64,000 nucleotides of DNA from assembly GCA_903871735.1 (NCBI GenBank), contig CAIQHU010000060.1, positions 62,001-126,000 of the forward strand, written 5' to 3'. Under the pieces are notes generated by a model. It was not told the origin of the DNA and did no database searches. It saw nothing but the letters and a program-made list of their open reading frames with translations. How positions within the stretch are numbered: the first letter of the stretch is position 1; each line of letters begins with the position of its first letter. This document shows, piece after piece, positions 52,321 through 62,979 of this stretch. This stretch comes from an uncultured beta proteobacterium. GTDB taxonomy: Bacteria > Pseudomonadota > Gammaproteobacteria > Burkholderiales > Burkholderiaceae. Both the position numbers and the translations under genes were made by a program.

Positions 52321-52400
52321 AAAACTCCCCACGCCAGTATTATCTGGTTCGGGTGAAGGGTATTTCTCAGCCAGTAGATTTCTACTAGCACCCCTGTTTC
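52321..52400 (-). promoter_or_regulatory. TPP riboswitch (THI element) upstream of thiC
   Basis: Minus strand: CAGGGGTGCTAGTAGAAATCTACTGGCTGAGAAATACCCTTCACCCGAACCAGATAATACTGGCGTGGGGAGTT, with conserved CTGAGA and CCAGATAATACTGGCGTgGGGA segments. Confidence 0.95.
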
Positions 52401-52516
52401 ATCCAAGCTTTAATTTAACACAATTTAGCGCACTCGCCCGACAGATTTTAAGGTGCGCTTAAAACCTGTCTAAAACATGTTCGTAGTTGCCTCAATTGAA
52501 TAACTCCTAAGAGTCA

Positions 52517-53284
52517 TTAGTAACGATAACGTGCTCCACCATCGACATTAATGACCTCACCGCTCAGATATTTACCATGTTCGGAAGCCAAAAAGACGGC
52601 TAGCTCAGCAATTTCCGAGGGTTCTCCCATCCGGCCATAGGGCAGATTACCGACTAATTTAGCATACGCTTTTCGGTCAACTTCATTGGTTGGGTTGAGG
52701 ATACTTTCAGTGCGGGTTGTACGAATTAAGCCTGGGCTGATCCCAACCACACGGATATTGTCATCCACACTCTCAGATCCAAGGGCATTCGTAAAAGCAA
52801 CAAGTGCAGCATTGGCGGTTGATGTACCAATTGATTTAGCATTCAAACGTTCAGCAGCAATTCCGATAATATTAATAATGACTCCGCCGTGAGCGTGTAA
52901 TTTCATGAAGGGGTAGACTCTTCTGGTTAAGAAGATGGTGGACATGACTTTACCCTCCCAAGCGTCTCGGAATTTGGTTGGATCGATTTCGAATAAAGAT
53001 CCGCGCCCCATTGCGCCCGCTGAGTTCACTAAGATAGTCGTCTTCGCAAAGAAGGGCTCGAGTTGATCGATATTTTTATCTTCTGATAGATTGACTGCCA
53101 TTGTTTGAACATCGACGCCGTACTCCGCCACTAATTGCTGCTGAGCTTGTTGCAGAGATTTTTCATCTCTGGCAACAAGTCGCAGTGCACAACCGCGTTT
53201 TGCAAAAGCTGAAGCGATACCAAAGCCAATACCTTTTGAGCCACCGGTAATAAGTACTACTTGATTTTTAAAATCTGTTGTCAT
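52517..53284 (-). CDS. Short-chain dehydrogenase/reductase
   Basis: VLITGGSKGIGFGIASAFAKRG, LVNSAGAMGRGS, SGEVINVDGGARYRY. Confidence 0.93.
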   Translation of the reverse strand: MTTDFKNQVVLITGGSKGIGFGIASAFAKRGCALRLVARDEKSLQQAQQQLVAEYGVDVQTMAVNLSEDKNIDQLEPFFAKTTILVNSAGAMGRGSLFEIDPTKFRDAWEGKVMSTIFLTRRVYPFMKLHAHGGVIINIIGIAAERLNAKSIGTSTANAALVAFTNALGSESVDDNIRVVGISPGLIRTTRTESILNPTNEVDRKAYAKLVGNLPYGRMGEPSEIAELAVFLASEHGKYLSGEVINVDGGARYRY

Positions 53285-53329
53285 TGAGAAATCTTTACGT
53301 TAGTTAGAAGGAAAAAGAGGGTGGAGTTA

Positions 53330-54313
53330 CTATTCTGGCTTGATCTCAAGTTGACGGATACGCTGGCCCCATACTTGACTTTCTTGCGCGATGAATTTTG
53401 CAAATTGGGCTGGATTATCGTCTCTGGATTCTGCGCCAATATCAAATAGACGTTTTTGCATGACTGGGGTAGCCATGATTTTTACGATTTCACCATTGAG
53501 TTGATTCACGATTGCTTGAGGAACTTTTGCTGGCAAGAACAAAGCGTACCACTCGTAGGTAACCACATTCGGGTAGCCAGATTCAGCAATGGTGGGTAGA
53601 TCTGCGAGGGCGGGAGGCCTTTTCGCGCCAGTTGTCGCAATGGCGCGTAGTCCGCCGGATTTTACATGGGGCATTGTGGCAGTTGGGCTATTGACGAAGA
53701 CTTGAAACCGACCTGCGAGTAAGTCAATAATCGCTGGACCACCGCCTTTATAGGGAATACTGAGGACATCGATACCGGCTTGTTTTTTTAGGTACTCCAT
53801 CGTCAGGTGTCCTGAGGAGTTGCCGCCGGGTTGACCGTAAGCTAGCACTCCGGGGTTGGCCTTAGCGTAGGCGATGAGTTCGGCAAATGTTTTAACTGGC
53901 AGACTCGGATGAACGGTCAGAAGGCCTGGCATGATACCCACCATAGCAAGAGGGGTAAAGTCTTTTTCGGGATCATAGGGCAGAGACTTAGAAATATAAG
54001 GATTAATGACATGAGAACTAATCAGCATTGCCATGGTGTGACCGTCTGGCGCAGATTTAGCAAGTTCACTCGTCCCGATAATTTGATTGGCCCCCGGCTT
54101 ATTCTCGACAATGACGGTTTGATTGAGTACTTTACCTAGTTCTACAGCTAGGGACCTTGCTAAAAAGTCATTGGTAGCACCTGGCGCGACTGGCACAATA
54201 ATTCTGAGATTTTTACTTGGAAAGGGATCTGCCGCATTGCTAATTCCGCAGGTACTCATCATGGTGAGCCATAGCGTAGCCAAGGCGAATTTTTTGAACT
54301 GGTTTTGGAGCAT
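53330..54313 (-). CDS. Bug/TctC-family substrate-binding protein
   Basis: Signal peptide, LRIIVPVAPGATNDFLAR, VENKPGANQIIGTSELAK, PYKGGGPAIIDLLAGRF. Confidence 0.95.
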   Translation of the reverse strand: MLQNQFKKFALATLWLTMMSTCGISNAADPFPSKNLRIIVPVAPGATNDFLARSLAVELGKVLNQTVIVENKPGANQIIGTSELAKSAPDGHTMAMLISSHVINPYISKSLPYDPEKDFTPLAMVGIMPGLLTVHPSLPVKTFAELIAYAKANPGVLAYGQPGGNSSGHLTMEYLKKQAGIDVLSIPYKGGGPAIIDLLAGRFQVFVNSPTATMPHVKSGGLRAIATTGAKRPPALADLPTIAESGYPNVVTYEWYALFLPAKVPQAIVNQLNGEIVKIMATPVMQKRLFDIGAESRDDNPAQFAKFIAQESQVWGQRIRQLEIKPE

Positions 54314-54672
54314 CGTAATTCCTTTGAAAGTTAGGTGATGAATACAGATTAGTGTAGGCAGGTGGTATATTTTTTAGTAGGAATTTGTGCTTGAAATGTT
54401 GATTATCTGGTTTATGCTAAAAATTAGTATTTTTTATTTGTAGTATTTTAGATGATTATTTTTATACACACTCAAAGTGTAACTAAAAGTCAGTAATCAA
54501 CCGAATCAGTAAATACCCGTGGAGGTTGTTTTAGTTAATCTAAAGGTTCAATCACAGACCATTTTCTGCATTCATGAGCGATTCTTAGGAGCACTGAAGA
54601 AGCATTTAGTATCTTTATAAAGTGTTAAGATAATGCCAAGAATTACCTTAAACTAGGTAAATAATTAGGAGA

Positions 54673-55758
54673 TTGTCGATGCAACACAAGCAATTAGGAA
54701 TTGCGGTCATTGGTGCTGGCCGGATTGGTACGCTGCGAGCTAGACTAGCTGCCAAACATCCTTCTGTACAATTTTTAGCGATTGCTGATCAGGATATTTC
54801 AAAAGCGAAAGCACTCGCTGAAACTTGTGGAGCTGATTTTTATTCAGCAGATAATGATGAGGTGATTGCTCGGCCTGAGGTGACGGCAGTTTTTGTTTCG
54901 ACCCCGGAAGGTGAGCATGCAGCGCCGATTAAAAAAGCCCTCGAGCTTGGTAAGCCTGTCTTAGTAGAAAAGCCATTAGCACTCACCTTAGAAGATGCAG
55001 ATGATATTTTAGCAACTCTGCAAGCGACTGGAGGTAAGCTAAACGTTGGATACAGCCGTCGTTTTAAAGAATGTTACTTGCGCGCAAAGGAACAAATTAT
55101 TCATGAGCGTTTAGGCAAAATTATTGGCGGAACTGCTCGGGTGTATAACTCCCGTGCGCAAGCTTTTTCTATTTTAAAGCGGGACCCGCATGCGACTCCA
55201 GTACTTGATGTATTAACGTATTACGTAGATTTGATGTGTTGGTTCTTAGATGGAACGAGTAAACCTGTAGAAGTAGTTGCTCGGGGACAGTCTGGGGTGT
55301 TTAAGGCTGCAGGGTATAGCGCAGATGATGTGACTTGGGCAATTATTACTTTTTCTGATGGCGCAGTCATTAACTTGGGAATTAGTTATGCCCTTCCGGC
55401 ACGTTATCCCACTTTGGGGCAATCGGATCGACTTGAACTACTGGGTTTAGAAGGTACGATGATCATCGATGACGATCATATGGATCATATTTTATTTTCT
55501 GATCGGGGAATTCCGCATGCCTATGTCCCGGATCACGCAGTGAATATGGCCTTTATTGGGAGCAATACAGCTGGCGATTGGGCTTGTGGAGATTTTTGGG
55601 GGTCCCTTGGGAACGAAACGCGTTCTTGGTTGGACTCCTTAGTGACGGGTAGTCCAACGGTGCATACAACACCCTTGCAGGCGCGTATGAATTTAGAGAC
55701 CACAATTGCCATTGAGCGGGCGGTTGCCAGCGGGCAATCGGTTCGTTTACCTTTTTAG
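54673..55758 (+). CDS. Gfo/Idh/MocA-family oxidoreductase
   Basis: IAVIGAGRIGTLRARLAAK, VEKPLALTLEDADDIL, NVGYSRRF. Confidence 0.95.
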   Translation: MSMQHKQLGIAVIGAGRIGTLRARLAAKHPSVQFLAIADQDISKAKALAETCGADFYSADNDEVIARPEVTAVFVSTPEGEHAAPIKKALELGKPVLVEKPLALTLEDADDILATLQATGGKLNVGYSRRFKECYLRAKEQIIHERLGKIIGGTARVYNSRAQAFSILKRDPHATPVLDVLTYYVDLMCWFLDGTSKPVEVVARGQSGVFKAAGYSADDVTWAIITFSDGAVINLGISYALPARYPTLGQSDRLELLGLEGTMIIDDDHMDHILFSDRGIPHAYVPDHAVNMAFIGSNTAGDWACGDFWGSLGNETRSWLDSLVTGSPTVHTTPLQARMNLETTIAIERAVASGQSVRLPF

Positions 55759-55770
55759 AGGAAGTACAAG

Positions 55771-56736
55771 ATGTCATTCAGAATATTACGTAGTATTTTT
55801 GTATCCGCTATAGTTTCAATCACGTCTTTGAGCATGGCGCAGCAATATCCCGAGCGCACGGTAAAGATTGTGGGCCCTGGTGCCGGTTCTGGTACAGATT
55901 TAACGGCTCGAATTTTAGCTAAATCATTGGCCAAAATTTGGCAGCAGTCGGTCATCATAGAAAACCGTCCAGGTGCAGGTGGTACCTTAGGAATCTCTTC
56001 GGTTGTGAATGCTCCTGGAGACGGTTATACCCTCCTCGCGCAATCGGCCACTTATGTGATTAATCCGGCAGTTTATAAAAATCAAGGTTTTGACGTTCTC
56101 AAGAGTTTAGTAGACATTGATATGATTGCTACGACGCCTTATATTTTAGTAACGGCTGCGAGTAACTCAGCGCAACATGTTAAAGGGTTAATACAGGAAG
56201 CTAAAGCCAAACCTGGCGATTTAACGTTTAGTTCAGCGGGTGTAGGGAGTTCCACCCATTTAGCTTCAGAATACTTTAATCAGGTTGCAGGTATTAAGGG
56301 CATGCATATTCCTTATAAAAGTACTCCCGAAGCATTGCAAGATGTTATTTCTGCTAGGGTAACTTACATGATGGCGCCTTATGAGACGGCGATTACGCAT
56401 ATCAAGTCTGGTAAGTTACGAGCACTTGGTTTATCGAGTAAGGTGCGATCTGAAATTAGTCCACAAATACCAACGATTGCAGAGCAATTGGATCCAAATT
56501 TTGATATTAATTTTTGGGTTGGTATTTGGGCACCAATGGCAACCCCTGATAATATTGTGCAAAAAATCAATGCTGATATAAGTAAAGCATTGCAAGATCC
56601 AGAAACGAAGACATCATTTACGAATGCAGGTATCACCGTCCGGACGATGGGACAGCAACAATTTGCTAAGTACGTGCGGGAGGAAATTGCGCGTTATAAA
56701 GTGATTGCTGGTAAGGCGGGTATTACCCCGCAATAA
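55771..56736 (+). CDS. Bug/TctC-family substrate-binding protein (atypical ligand-loop motif)
   Basis: Signal peptide; VKIVGPGAGSGTDLTARILAK, IENRPGAGGTLGISSV, PYKSTPEALQDVISARV. Confidence 0.92.
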   Translation: MSFRILRSIFVSAIVSITSLSMAQQYPERTVKIVGPGAGSGTDLTARILAKSLAKIWQQSVIIENRPGAGGTLGISSVVNAPGDGYTLLAQSATYVINPAVYKNQGFDVLKSLVDIDMIATTPYILVTAASNSAQHVKGLIQEAKAKPGDLTFSSAGVGSSTHLASEYFNQVAGIKGMHIPYKSTPEALQDVISARVTYMMAPYETAITHIKSGKLRALGLSSKVRSEISPQIPTIAEQLDPNFDINFWVGIWAPMATPDNIVQKINADISKALQDPETKTSFTNAGITVRTMGQQQFAKYVREEIARYKVIAGKAGITPQ

Positions 56737-56776
56737 TCCAATACATGAATACAACAATGATGAGAGAGCAAGAGTT

Positions 56777-57958
56777 ATGTCGATAGGGTTTGAGTCTAGT
56801 GCTCTTGGCCGTTTTAAGGTTTTAGACTTGTCGCGAGTCCGAGCAGGTCCAGTTTGTGTGCGTCAATTAGCTGATTTTGGAGCTGACGTTCTAAAGATTG
56901 AAAACCCTGTATATGAAAATTTAGCAGGTCCTCGGGACGGTTCTGATTTTCAAAATTTACACCGCAATAAAAAATCGTTGACTTTAAATTTGAAGTCGCC
57001 AGAGGGCGTGAAAATTTTTTATGAATTAGTCAAGACTGCTGATGTGGTGGTTGAAAATTATCGGCCTGATGTGAAATTTCGTTTAGGAATTGATTACGAG
57101 ACTTTAAAGGCAATTAATCCAAGAATTATCCTAGTCAGTATTTCTGGCTTTGGTGAGGACGGGCCCTATGCCAGTCGTCCTGGTTTAGATCAGATTGCTC
57201 AGGGTCTTTCTGGGTTGATGTCGGTGACTGGTAAGGCGGGTGAAGGTCCGATGCGGGCTGGCGCAGCTATTGCTGATGTTACGGCTGGTTTACTAGGTGG
57301 TTTAGGTGTTTTGACTGCACTACTTGAGCGGGAAGTTAGTGGTCAAGGTCAGTGGGTACAATCGAATTTATTGTCAGCGGGGATTACTCTTTTAGACTTT
57401 CAGGCGGCGCGTTATACGATTGCCAACGATGTGCCTAAACAGATGGGTAATGATCATCCGAGTTATATGCCAACATCGGCTTATCCGACTAAGGACGGCT
57501 TTATTAATATCGCAGTCACTGGCTCCTCTGGCTGGGAGAACTTTTGTCGGGTGACTGGCCGAGACGATTTGTGGCAGGATATGCAATATAAGACTCCGAA
57601 GGGAAGATCTGATAATCGGCATAATTTAAATCAAGCTTTGAGTAAAATGACTCTTGAAAAGACCACTGCTGATTGGATGGATATATTCCTAGGTGGGCAA
57701 ATAGCTTGTGGTCCTATTTACCAAATGAATGAAGTCTTTGCGGATCCACAAGTAAAGCATTTACAATCGACTGTAGCGGTAACTCATCCTGAACTTGGCG
57801 AGTTAAATTTATTGAATCAAGGGGTTAAATTAACTAGAACACCTGCTAAGATTGTGAGTAGTTCCCCGTTACAAGGTCAGCATACTAACCAAGTGTTAGA
57901 AGAAATGGGATATACCGAAGAGCAAATTACCGATTTACGCACAAAGGCAGTCATTTAA
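56777..57958 (+). CDS. CaiB/BaiF-family CoA transferase
   Basis: FKVLDLSRVRAGPVCVRQLADFGADVLKIENP, NLHRNKKSLTLNLKSPEG, SISGFGEDGPYASRPGLDQIAQGLSGLM. Confidence 0.95.
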   Translation: MSIGFESSALGRFKVLDLSRVRAGPVCVRQLADFGADVLKIENPVYENLAGPRDGSDFQNLHRNKKSLTLNLKSPEGVKIFYELVKTADVVVENYRPDVKFRLGIDYETLKAINPRIILVSISGFGEDGPYASRPGLDQIAQGLSGLMSVTGKAGEGPMRAGAAIADVTAGLLGGLGVLTALLEREVSGQGQWVQSNLLSAGITLLDFQAARYTIANDVPKQMGNDHPSYMPTSAYPTKDGFINIAVTGSSGWENFCRVTGRDDLWQDMQYKTPKGRSDNRHNLNQALSKMTLEKTTADWMDIFLGGQIACGPIYQMNEVFADPQVKHLQSTVAVTHPELGELNLLNQGVKLTRTPAKIVSSSPLQGQHTNQVLEEMGYTEEQITDLRTKAVI

Positions 57959-57981
57959 AACCTATTAATCACTGGAAAATC

Positions 57982-58764
57982 ATGGCAGAAATTATTACAA
58001 AAAAAGAAGGACCGATTGGCAATATTATTTTTTCAAATCCTCAGAAAATGAATGCCATGAGTTTAGATATGTGGCTAGGCGTTCCCAAGGCGATGCGAGA
58101 GTTTGAAAAAGACCCAGAGGTGCGCGTCATCGTAGTTAAGGGTGGTGGGGAGAAGGCTTTTATTTCGGGTGCGGATATCAGTCAGTTTGATCAGTTACGA
58201 GGTAGCGCTGATCAGCAAGAAATTTATAACCAAGCTGTAGCCGAGGCCTATCTAGCACCAACGCTGAGTTCTAAACCAGTGGTGGCGAGTATTCGCGGCT
58301 ACTGTTTTGGTGGGGGCTTAGGGTTTGCAGTTGCTTGTGATATGCGAATTTGCTCAGAAGATGCTCAGTTCAGAATGCCTGCCGCACGTTTAGGCTTAGG
58401 CTATGGATTTGAGGGAGTAAACCGTTTTATCAACGTTATTGGACCAGCTAATACGGCTGATATTTTCTTTTCCGCAAGACGCTTTGGTGCAGCCGAGGCG
58501 CTCCGAATGGGTTATGTCACGCAGGTTCATCCATCCGATCTACTCGAGCAAGAGACTAGTAAGTATGTTGGTTCAATGGCCGAGAATGCGCCTATGACGA
58601 TGAAGGCCATTAAGGCGGCAGTATTGCAGTCCGCGGTGCTTGAAAAAGACCGAGATGTTGCCCTCGTGTCCAGATTAGTAGATGCGTGTTTTGCGAGTGA
58701 GGACTACAAAGAGGGTCGAGCTGCCTTTCTGGAGAAAAGAACACCTATATTTCGCGGGGTTTAG
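57982..58764 (+). CDS. Enoyl-CoA hydratase/isomerase family protein
   Basis: VVKGGGEKAFISGADISQF, IRGYCFGGGLGFAVACDMRICSEDAQFRMPAARLGLG. Confidence 0.95.
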   Translation: MAEIITKKEGPIGNIIFSNPQKMNAMSLDMWLGVPKAMREFEKDPEVRVIVVKGGGEKAFISGADISQFDQLRGSADQQEIYNQAVAEAYLAPTLSSKPVVASIRGYCFGGGLGFAVACDMRICSEDAQFRMPAARLGLGYGFEGVNRFINVIGPANTADIFFSARRFGAAEALRMGYVTQVHPSDLLEQETSKYVGSMAENAPMTMKAIKAAVLQSAVLEKDRDVALVSRLVDACFASEDYKEGRAAFLEKRTPIFRGV

Positions 58765-58867
58765 TTGACGATTGGATAGCCAATTTTTTTAATTGGAACG
58801 ATGTGATATCTCAAAATAATGACAAAGGAAAATGGCGATGCACTTACAATGTGTTGGAGGATGTCAA

Positions 58868-59854
58868 ATGTTGATGAAGATTGGCTCTAGAGTTTGTGCT
58901 CAGTTCGCCATTTTGAGTTTGGGGCTCCTACTGATGTTTGGAGTTCTAGCTCAGGAGCAATTCCCACAAAAACCGATTCGTTTAATTTTGGGTTATCCCC
59001 CTGGCGGTTCAGCTGATTTTGTTGCGCGAATTACTGCAGACGCCATATCTAAAGAATTAAATGTGAACGTCTTAGTCGATAACAAACCTGGCGCGGGTGG
59101 ATCGATTGCCACGGATATTTTAAGTAAGACAGCCGCCGATGGGTATACGATTGGTCTGTTAGCGCCGCATGCACAGATCAAAGCATTATTTCCGAAATTG
59201 GGCTTTGATCCGGATAAAGAGTTGCTGCCGGTTTCAAAAGTGTCTCTTGGAACGATGATTATTGTGGTTCATAATAAAACGCCCTTTAACACATTACAGG
59301 ACTTAATTACCTATGCGAAGGCAAATCCTGATAAGTTATTTAATGCATCATCTGGTAATGGATCCTCTCCACATTTAGCATCTGCTTTATTTGAGTCTGC
59401 TGCTGGGGTCAAGTTTGCAACGATTCAATTCAAGGGCGGAGGTGCGGCTGCTCAGTCAACTATTGTTGGTGACACACAGGTGATGTTTGCCACACCAGCA
59501 ACGGTTATGGGATTTCTAAAAAGTGGTATGTTAAGACCAATCTCTTTGACGAGTTCTAAAAGGTCAGATGCTATCCCAGGAATACCTAGTGCACTAGAAG
59601 GCGGGTTAAAAAACTACAATATGGATTTTTCGTATGGGATTTATGTCCCTAAAGGAACGCCTGACGCGGTCATTAAGCGATTATTTGATGCTACGACGAA
59701 GGGTTTATTGCAAGCTGGCGTCAAAGAACGATTTGCAGTTCAAGGACTTGATATTAGTCCATCTAAATCCACGGAGGATTTTATTGCAGAATTAAAGCAG
59801 GAAGCGCCAAGTATTTATAGAGCAGTTAAGGAGTCTGGTGCAAAGGTCGAGTAG
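58868..59854 (+). CDS. Bug/TctC-family substrate-binding protein
   Basis: Signal peptide, IRLILGYPPGGSADFVAR, VDNKPGAGGSIATDIL. Confidence 0.95.
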   Translation: MLMKIGSRVCAQFAILSLGLLLMFGVLAQEQFPQKPIRLILGYPPGGSADFVARITADAISKELNVNVLVDNKPGAGGSIATDILSKTAADGYTIGLLAPHAQIKALFPKLGFDPDKELLPVSKVSLGTMIIVVHNKTPFNTLQDLITYAKANPDKLFNASSGNGSSPHLASALFESAAGVKFATIQFKGGGAAAQSTIVGDTQVMFATPATVMGFLKSGMLRPISLTSSKRSDAIPGIPSALEGGLKNYNMDFSYGIYVPKGTPDAVIKRLFDATTKGLLQAGVKERFAVQGLDISPSKSTEDFIAELKQEAPSIYRAVKESGAKVE

Positions 59855-59921
59855 GAATGAACTATTCGGTTGCTGAGCTTGATTGTAGAAGTCATTTTAA
59901 AAAAGATTTTTAATTACTAGG

Positions 59922-60371
59922 ATGGGTTTATTTATGAAGCGTTATTTATCAAAAATTTTAATTGTATTGAGTTCTTTTTTTGGTGGCGCTCATGCTCAGC
60001 CTGTAACTCCAGTGCAAGGAGCTGTTACTGAATTTAAGAAAATTGATACAGTAGTGGGGACTGGGATGGAGGCTAAAGCTGGGGCGAATGTTTCAGTGCA
60101 CTATACGGGATGGTTGTTTGATACCAAGTCAAAAGATAATAAGGGTAAGAAATTTGATAGTTCTGTAGATCGTGGCCAGCCATTTGGATTTCCATTAGGT
60201 GGTGGACGAGTGATTAAAGGTTGGGATGATGGTGTCCAGGGTATGAAGGTCGGCGGTAAGAGGACACTCATTATTCCTGCGGCTATGGGTTATGGTGCAA
60301 GTGGTGCAGGGGGAGTTATACCTCCCAATGCTACTTTAATATTTGATGTGGAATTATTAGCTATTAAGTAG
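59922..60371 (+). CDS. FKBP-type peptidyl-prolyl cis-trans isomerase with signal peptide
   Basis: VSVHYTGWLFD, GKKFDSSVDRGQPFGFPLGGGRVIKGWDDGVQGMKVGGKRTLIIPAAMGYG. Confidence 0.96.
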   Translation: MGLFMKRYLSKILIVLSSFFGGAHAQPVTPVQGAVTEFKKIDTVVGTGMEAKAGANVSVHYTGWLFDTKSKDNKGKKFDSSVDRGQPFGFPLGGGRVIKGWDDGVQGMKVGGKRTLIIPAAMGYGASGAGGVIPPNATLIFDVELLAIK

Positions 60372-60542
60372 AGGCAAGTAGAATTGCTTAGTACAAGTCG
60401 TCTCGTAACGTCATCAAAAATAACTTCAATGAATTACGATTCTAAAGAGTGTTGAATGATTGGTAATTAGCTACCAGTTAATTTGATGGCTGACAGTTTT
60501 CTTACAGTATGTGTATTAAGCATAGAATAAAAAGAGAGATCA

Positions 60543-61898
60543 ATGTCAAATATATTAATTAAAAATGCCATGATTGTATCTATGGATGAGGCTACCGGCG
60601 ACTTTGATTGTGGCGATATCCTCATTGAGGGGGATGTCATTAGTGCAATAGGTGTTGGTATTTCAAATAAGGATGCATCGATTATCGATGCGCAGGGTAG
60701 CATCGTAATTCCGGGATTAGTGAATGCGCATACGCACACTTGGCAAACGGCCTTGCGAGGTGCGAGTAGTAATTGGACGATCTTAGAATATTTTAAAAAT
60801 ATGCATGCTGGTTTAGCTACGAATTTTGTACCGGACGACGTCTATATTGCTAATTTGTTTGGTGCATTAAATCAAATCAATTGTGGAACGACTACTTTAG
60901 GTGATTGGTGTCATAACAATCCGACGCCAGCGCATACCGATCGCGGTATTGATGGTTTAGAAGAATCGGGTATACGGGCAGTATTTTTCCATGGATCGCC
61001 CAAGCCAGATCCAAAGCCAGGCCAAAAACATTTTAGTGAAATACCACACCCTAGATCTGAGATTGAAAGACTGCTTGCTACCCGGTTTAAAACCCCCAAT
61101 ACTTTAGTCACCTTAGGTATGGCAATTTTAGGGCCGCATTATTCAACCTATGAGGTTGCTGTAGAAGATTTCTTGTTAGCTCGGGAACTAGGATTGATTG
61201 CTAGCATGCACTGTGCAGGAGCAGAGGCGAAGACTCCGGACGGTTGGGATCGTTTAGCTAAAGAGGGTCTTTTAGGAAGTAACAATAATATTGTGCACGG
61301 TAATAATTTAACTGACGAGCAGTTAAAGATGATGATTGATTTAGGCGTTACTTTTAGTCTGACGCCAGAAACCGAGATGGCTCAGGGGCATGGTTACCCG
61401 ATTACTGGACGGTTAAAAGCTTTAGGCAGCGCACCTTCTCTAGGGGTAGACTTAGAGTCTGGAGTTTCTGGGGATATGTTTACAGTTGCGAGGATGGCGA
61501 TGGGGATGCAACGTGCTATCGATAATGCGCACTCTAAAGAAGCTTATGGGAAGTTACCCGATACCTCAACCATTACTTGTAAAGAGGCTTTAGAATGGAT
61601 TACCATTCGTGGTGCGCAGGCTCTGAAGATGGAAGATCAAATCGGTTCTTTACGGGTTGGGAAAAAAGCAGATGTAGTCATTATTCGGGCTAGTGATATT
61701 AATATGTGTCCTGTCCATGATCCGATATCTTCAGTAATGATGCAAACCAGTTTGCATAACATTGATACAGTAATTATTAATGGTGAGGTGAAGAAGAGAA
61801 ATGGTCAGCTTTTATATGAAAATTTGCATATAGGTAAATTAAAGCTTGAGGAGTCTGGCAAAAGACTGATGAAGCAATTACGCTCTGCAGTACATTAA
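60543..61898 (+). CDS. Amidohydrolase-family (chlorohydrolase/deaminase-type) protein
   Basis: IPGLVNAHTHTWQTALRG, ASMHCAGAEA, NNIVHGNNL, VGKKADVVII. Confidence 0.93.
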   Translation: MSNILIKNAMIVSMDEATGDFDCGDILIEGDVISAIGVGISNKDASIIDAQGSIVIPGLVNAHTHTWQTALRGASSNWTILEYFKNMHAGLATNFVPDDVYIANLFGALNQINCGTTTLGDWCHNNPTPAHTDRGIDGLEESGIRAVFFHGSPKPDPKPGQKHFSEIPHPRSEIERLLATRFKTPNTLVTLGMAILGPHYSTYEVAVEDFLLARELGLIASMHCAGAEAKTPDGWDRLAKEGLLGSNNNIVHGNNLTDEQLKMMIDLGVTFSLTPETEMAQGHGYPITGRLKALGSAPSLGVDLESGVSGDMFTVARMAMGMQRAIDNAHSKEAYGKLPDTSTITCKEALEWITIRGAQALKMEDQIGSLRVGKKADVVIIRASDINMCPVHDPISSVMMQTSLHNIDTVIINGEVKKRNGQLLYENLHIGKLKLEESGKRLMKQLRSAVH

Positions 61899-62074
61899 AA
61901 AGATAATCAAGAAGTGTTGATACGATGTACATATCGTAATTATTTTCCCGATCTATGAGATTGCGATATGCAGTATTGAAGTACTTTTATCCTAAAGAGT
62001 ATGGGGTAGAGTTGGGAAGATAGTGGTAGTTTTTAATCAAATGAGTTTAGAAATCAATGATGAATACTACATCA

Positions 62075-62917
62075 TCAGGTAATACTCAAAAAAATGAGCG
62101 CCGAAAATGCGCAAGCTAGGCCTAAATATTTTCGTACTGTAAACGGTTCTTTGAGTAAAAAATAACCCATTAAAGCGGTCACAATAAACCCCATTTGGGA
62201 GATTGGTACTAAAGTGCTCACCTCTCCAATTTTTAGACCTGACAAGAGAAGTATTAAAGCGATTAAAGTAAAGATACTTGCGCTGGCACCGTATTTCCAA
62301 GCAACTGGAATAGGGCGAAAGCCGCGATCTTTATAAAATGCAAAGCCAAGAGCTAATGGAAAAAAAATACTAACTTGACCAGTAATGATGGTTGCGGGAG
62401 TACCTCCCCATAAAGCGCCAACCTTGTAAATAAAACTAGCAACGCCCATGAGGGTAGTGGCGATGACGACTTGTATAAGAGCCTTTTGAGATATGCTAGT
62501 TTTTTTTTCGCCGCCAAGAAGTAAAAATACTGCACAGAGTGACGCACAAAGAGCCAAAAACTTCAGTAGAGTAAATCGCTCATCTAGGAAAAATACGGCT
62601 AGGATAGTTGTGATAATAAAGCTCAGTCGAAAGATCGGCGCAATAATACTTACTGCCCCACTTTTGAGACTTCCTAAAAAATTATATAAAGCTAAAAAAG
62701 TGATAAGCCCATTGGCCATCCCACAAAAAAAAGATTTTTCAAAGTAAAAACTTTGAGTGGCATATCCATATAGCAAGATACCCGGTGTAAACAGCATGGA
62801 CTGTATTGCCATGAAATGATACGATTGGACACCTTGAGAGGCAGCACTTTTATAAATCCAGTCTGATAAGCCATAAAAGACCATGGCGATGAGAGCTAGC
62901 TGGATACTCTCATGCAT
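62075..62917 (-). CDS. EamA/DMT-family transporter
   Basis: About 280 aa, ten hydrophobic segments in a duplicated pattern; IIAPIFRLSFIITTILAVFFLDERFTLLKFLAL. Confidence 0.9.
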   Translation of the reverse strand: MHESIQLALIAMVFYGLSDWIYKSAASQGVQSYHFMAIQSMLFTPGILLYGYATQSFYFEKSFFCGMANGLITFLALYNFLGSLKSGAVSIIAPIFRLSFIITTILAVFFLDERFTLLKFLALCASLCAVFLLLGGEKKTSISQKALIQVVIATTLMGVASFIYKVGALWGGTPATIITGQVSIFFPLALGFAFYKDRGFRPIPVAWKYGASASIFTLIALILLLSGLKIGEVSTLVPISQMGFIVTALMGYFLLKEPFTVRKYLGLACAFSALIFLSIT

Positions 62918-62979
62918 AGTTGATGTGTAACTGACGGATGTCGCGGGAAATCCAGTGTATATGGATCTGAGAATAATAA

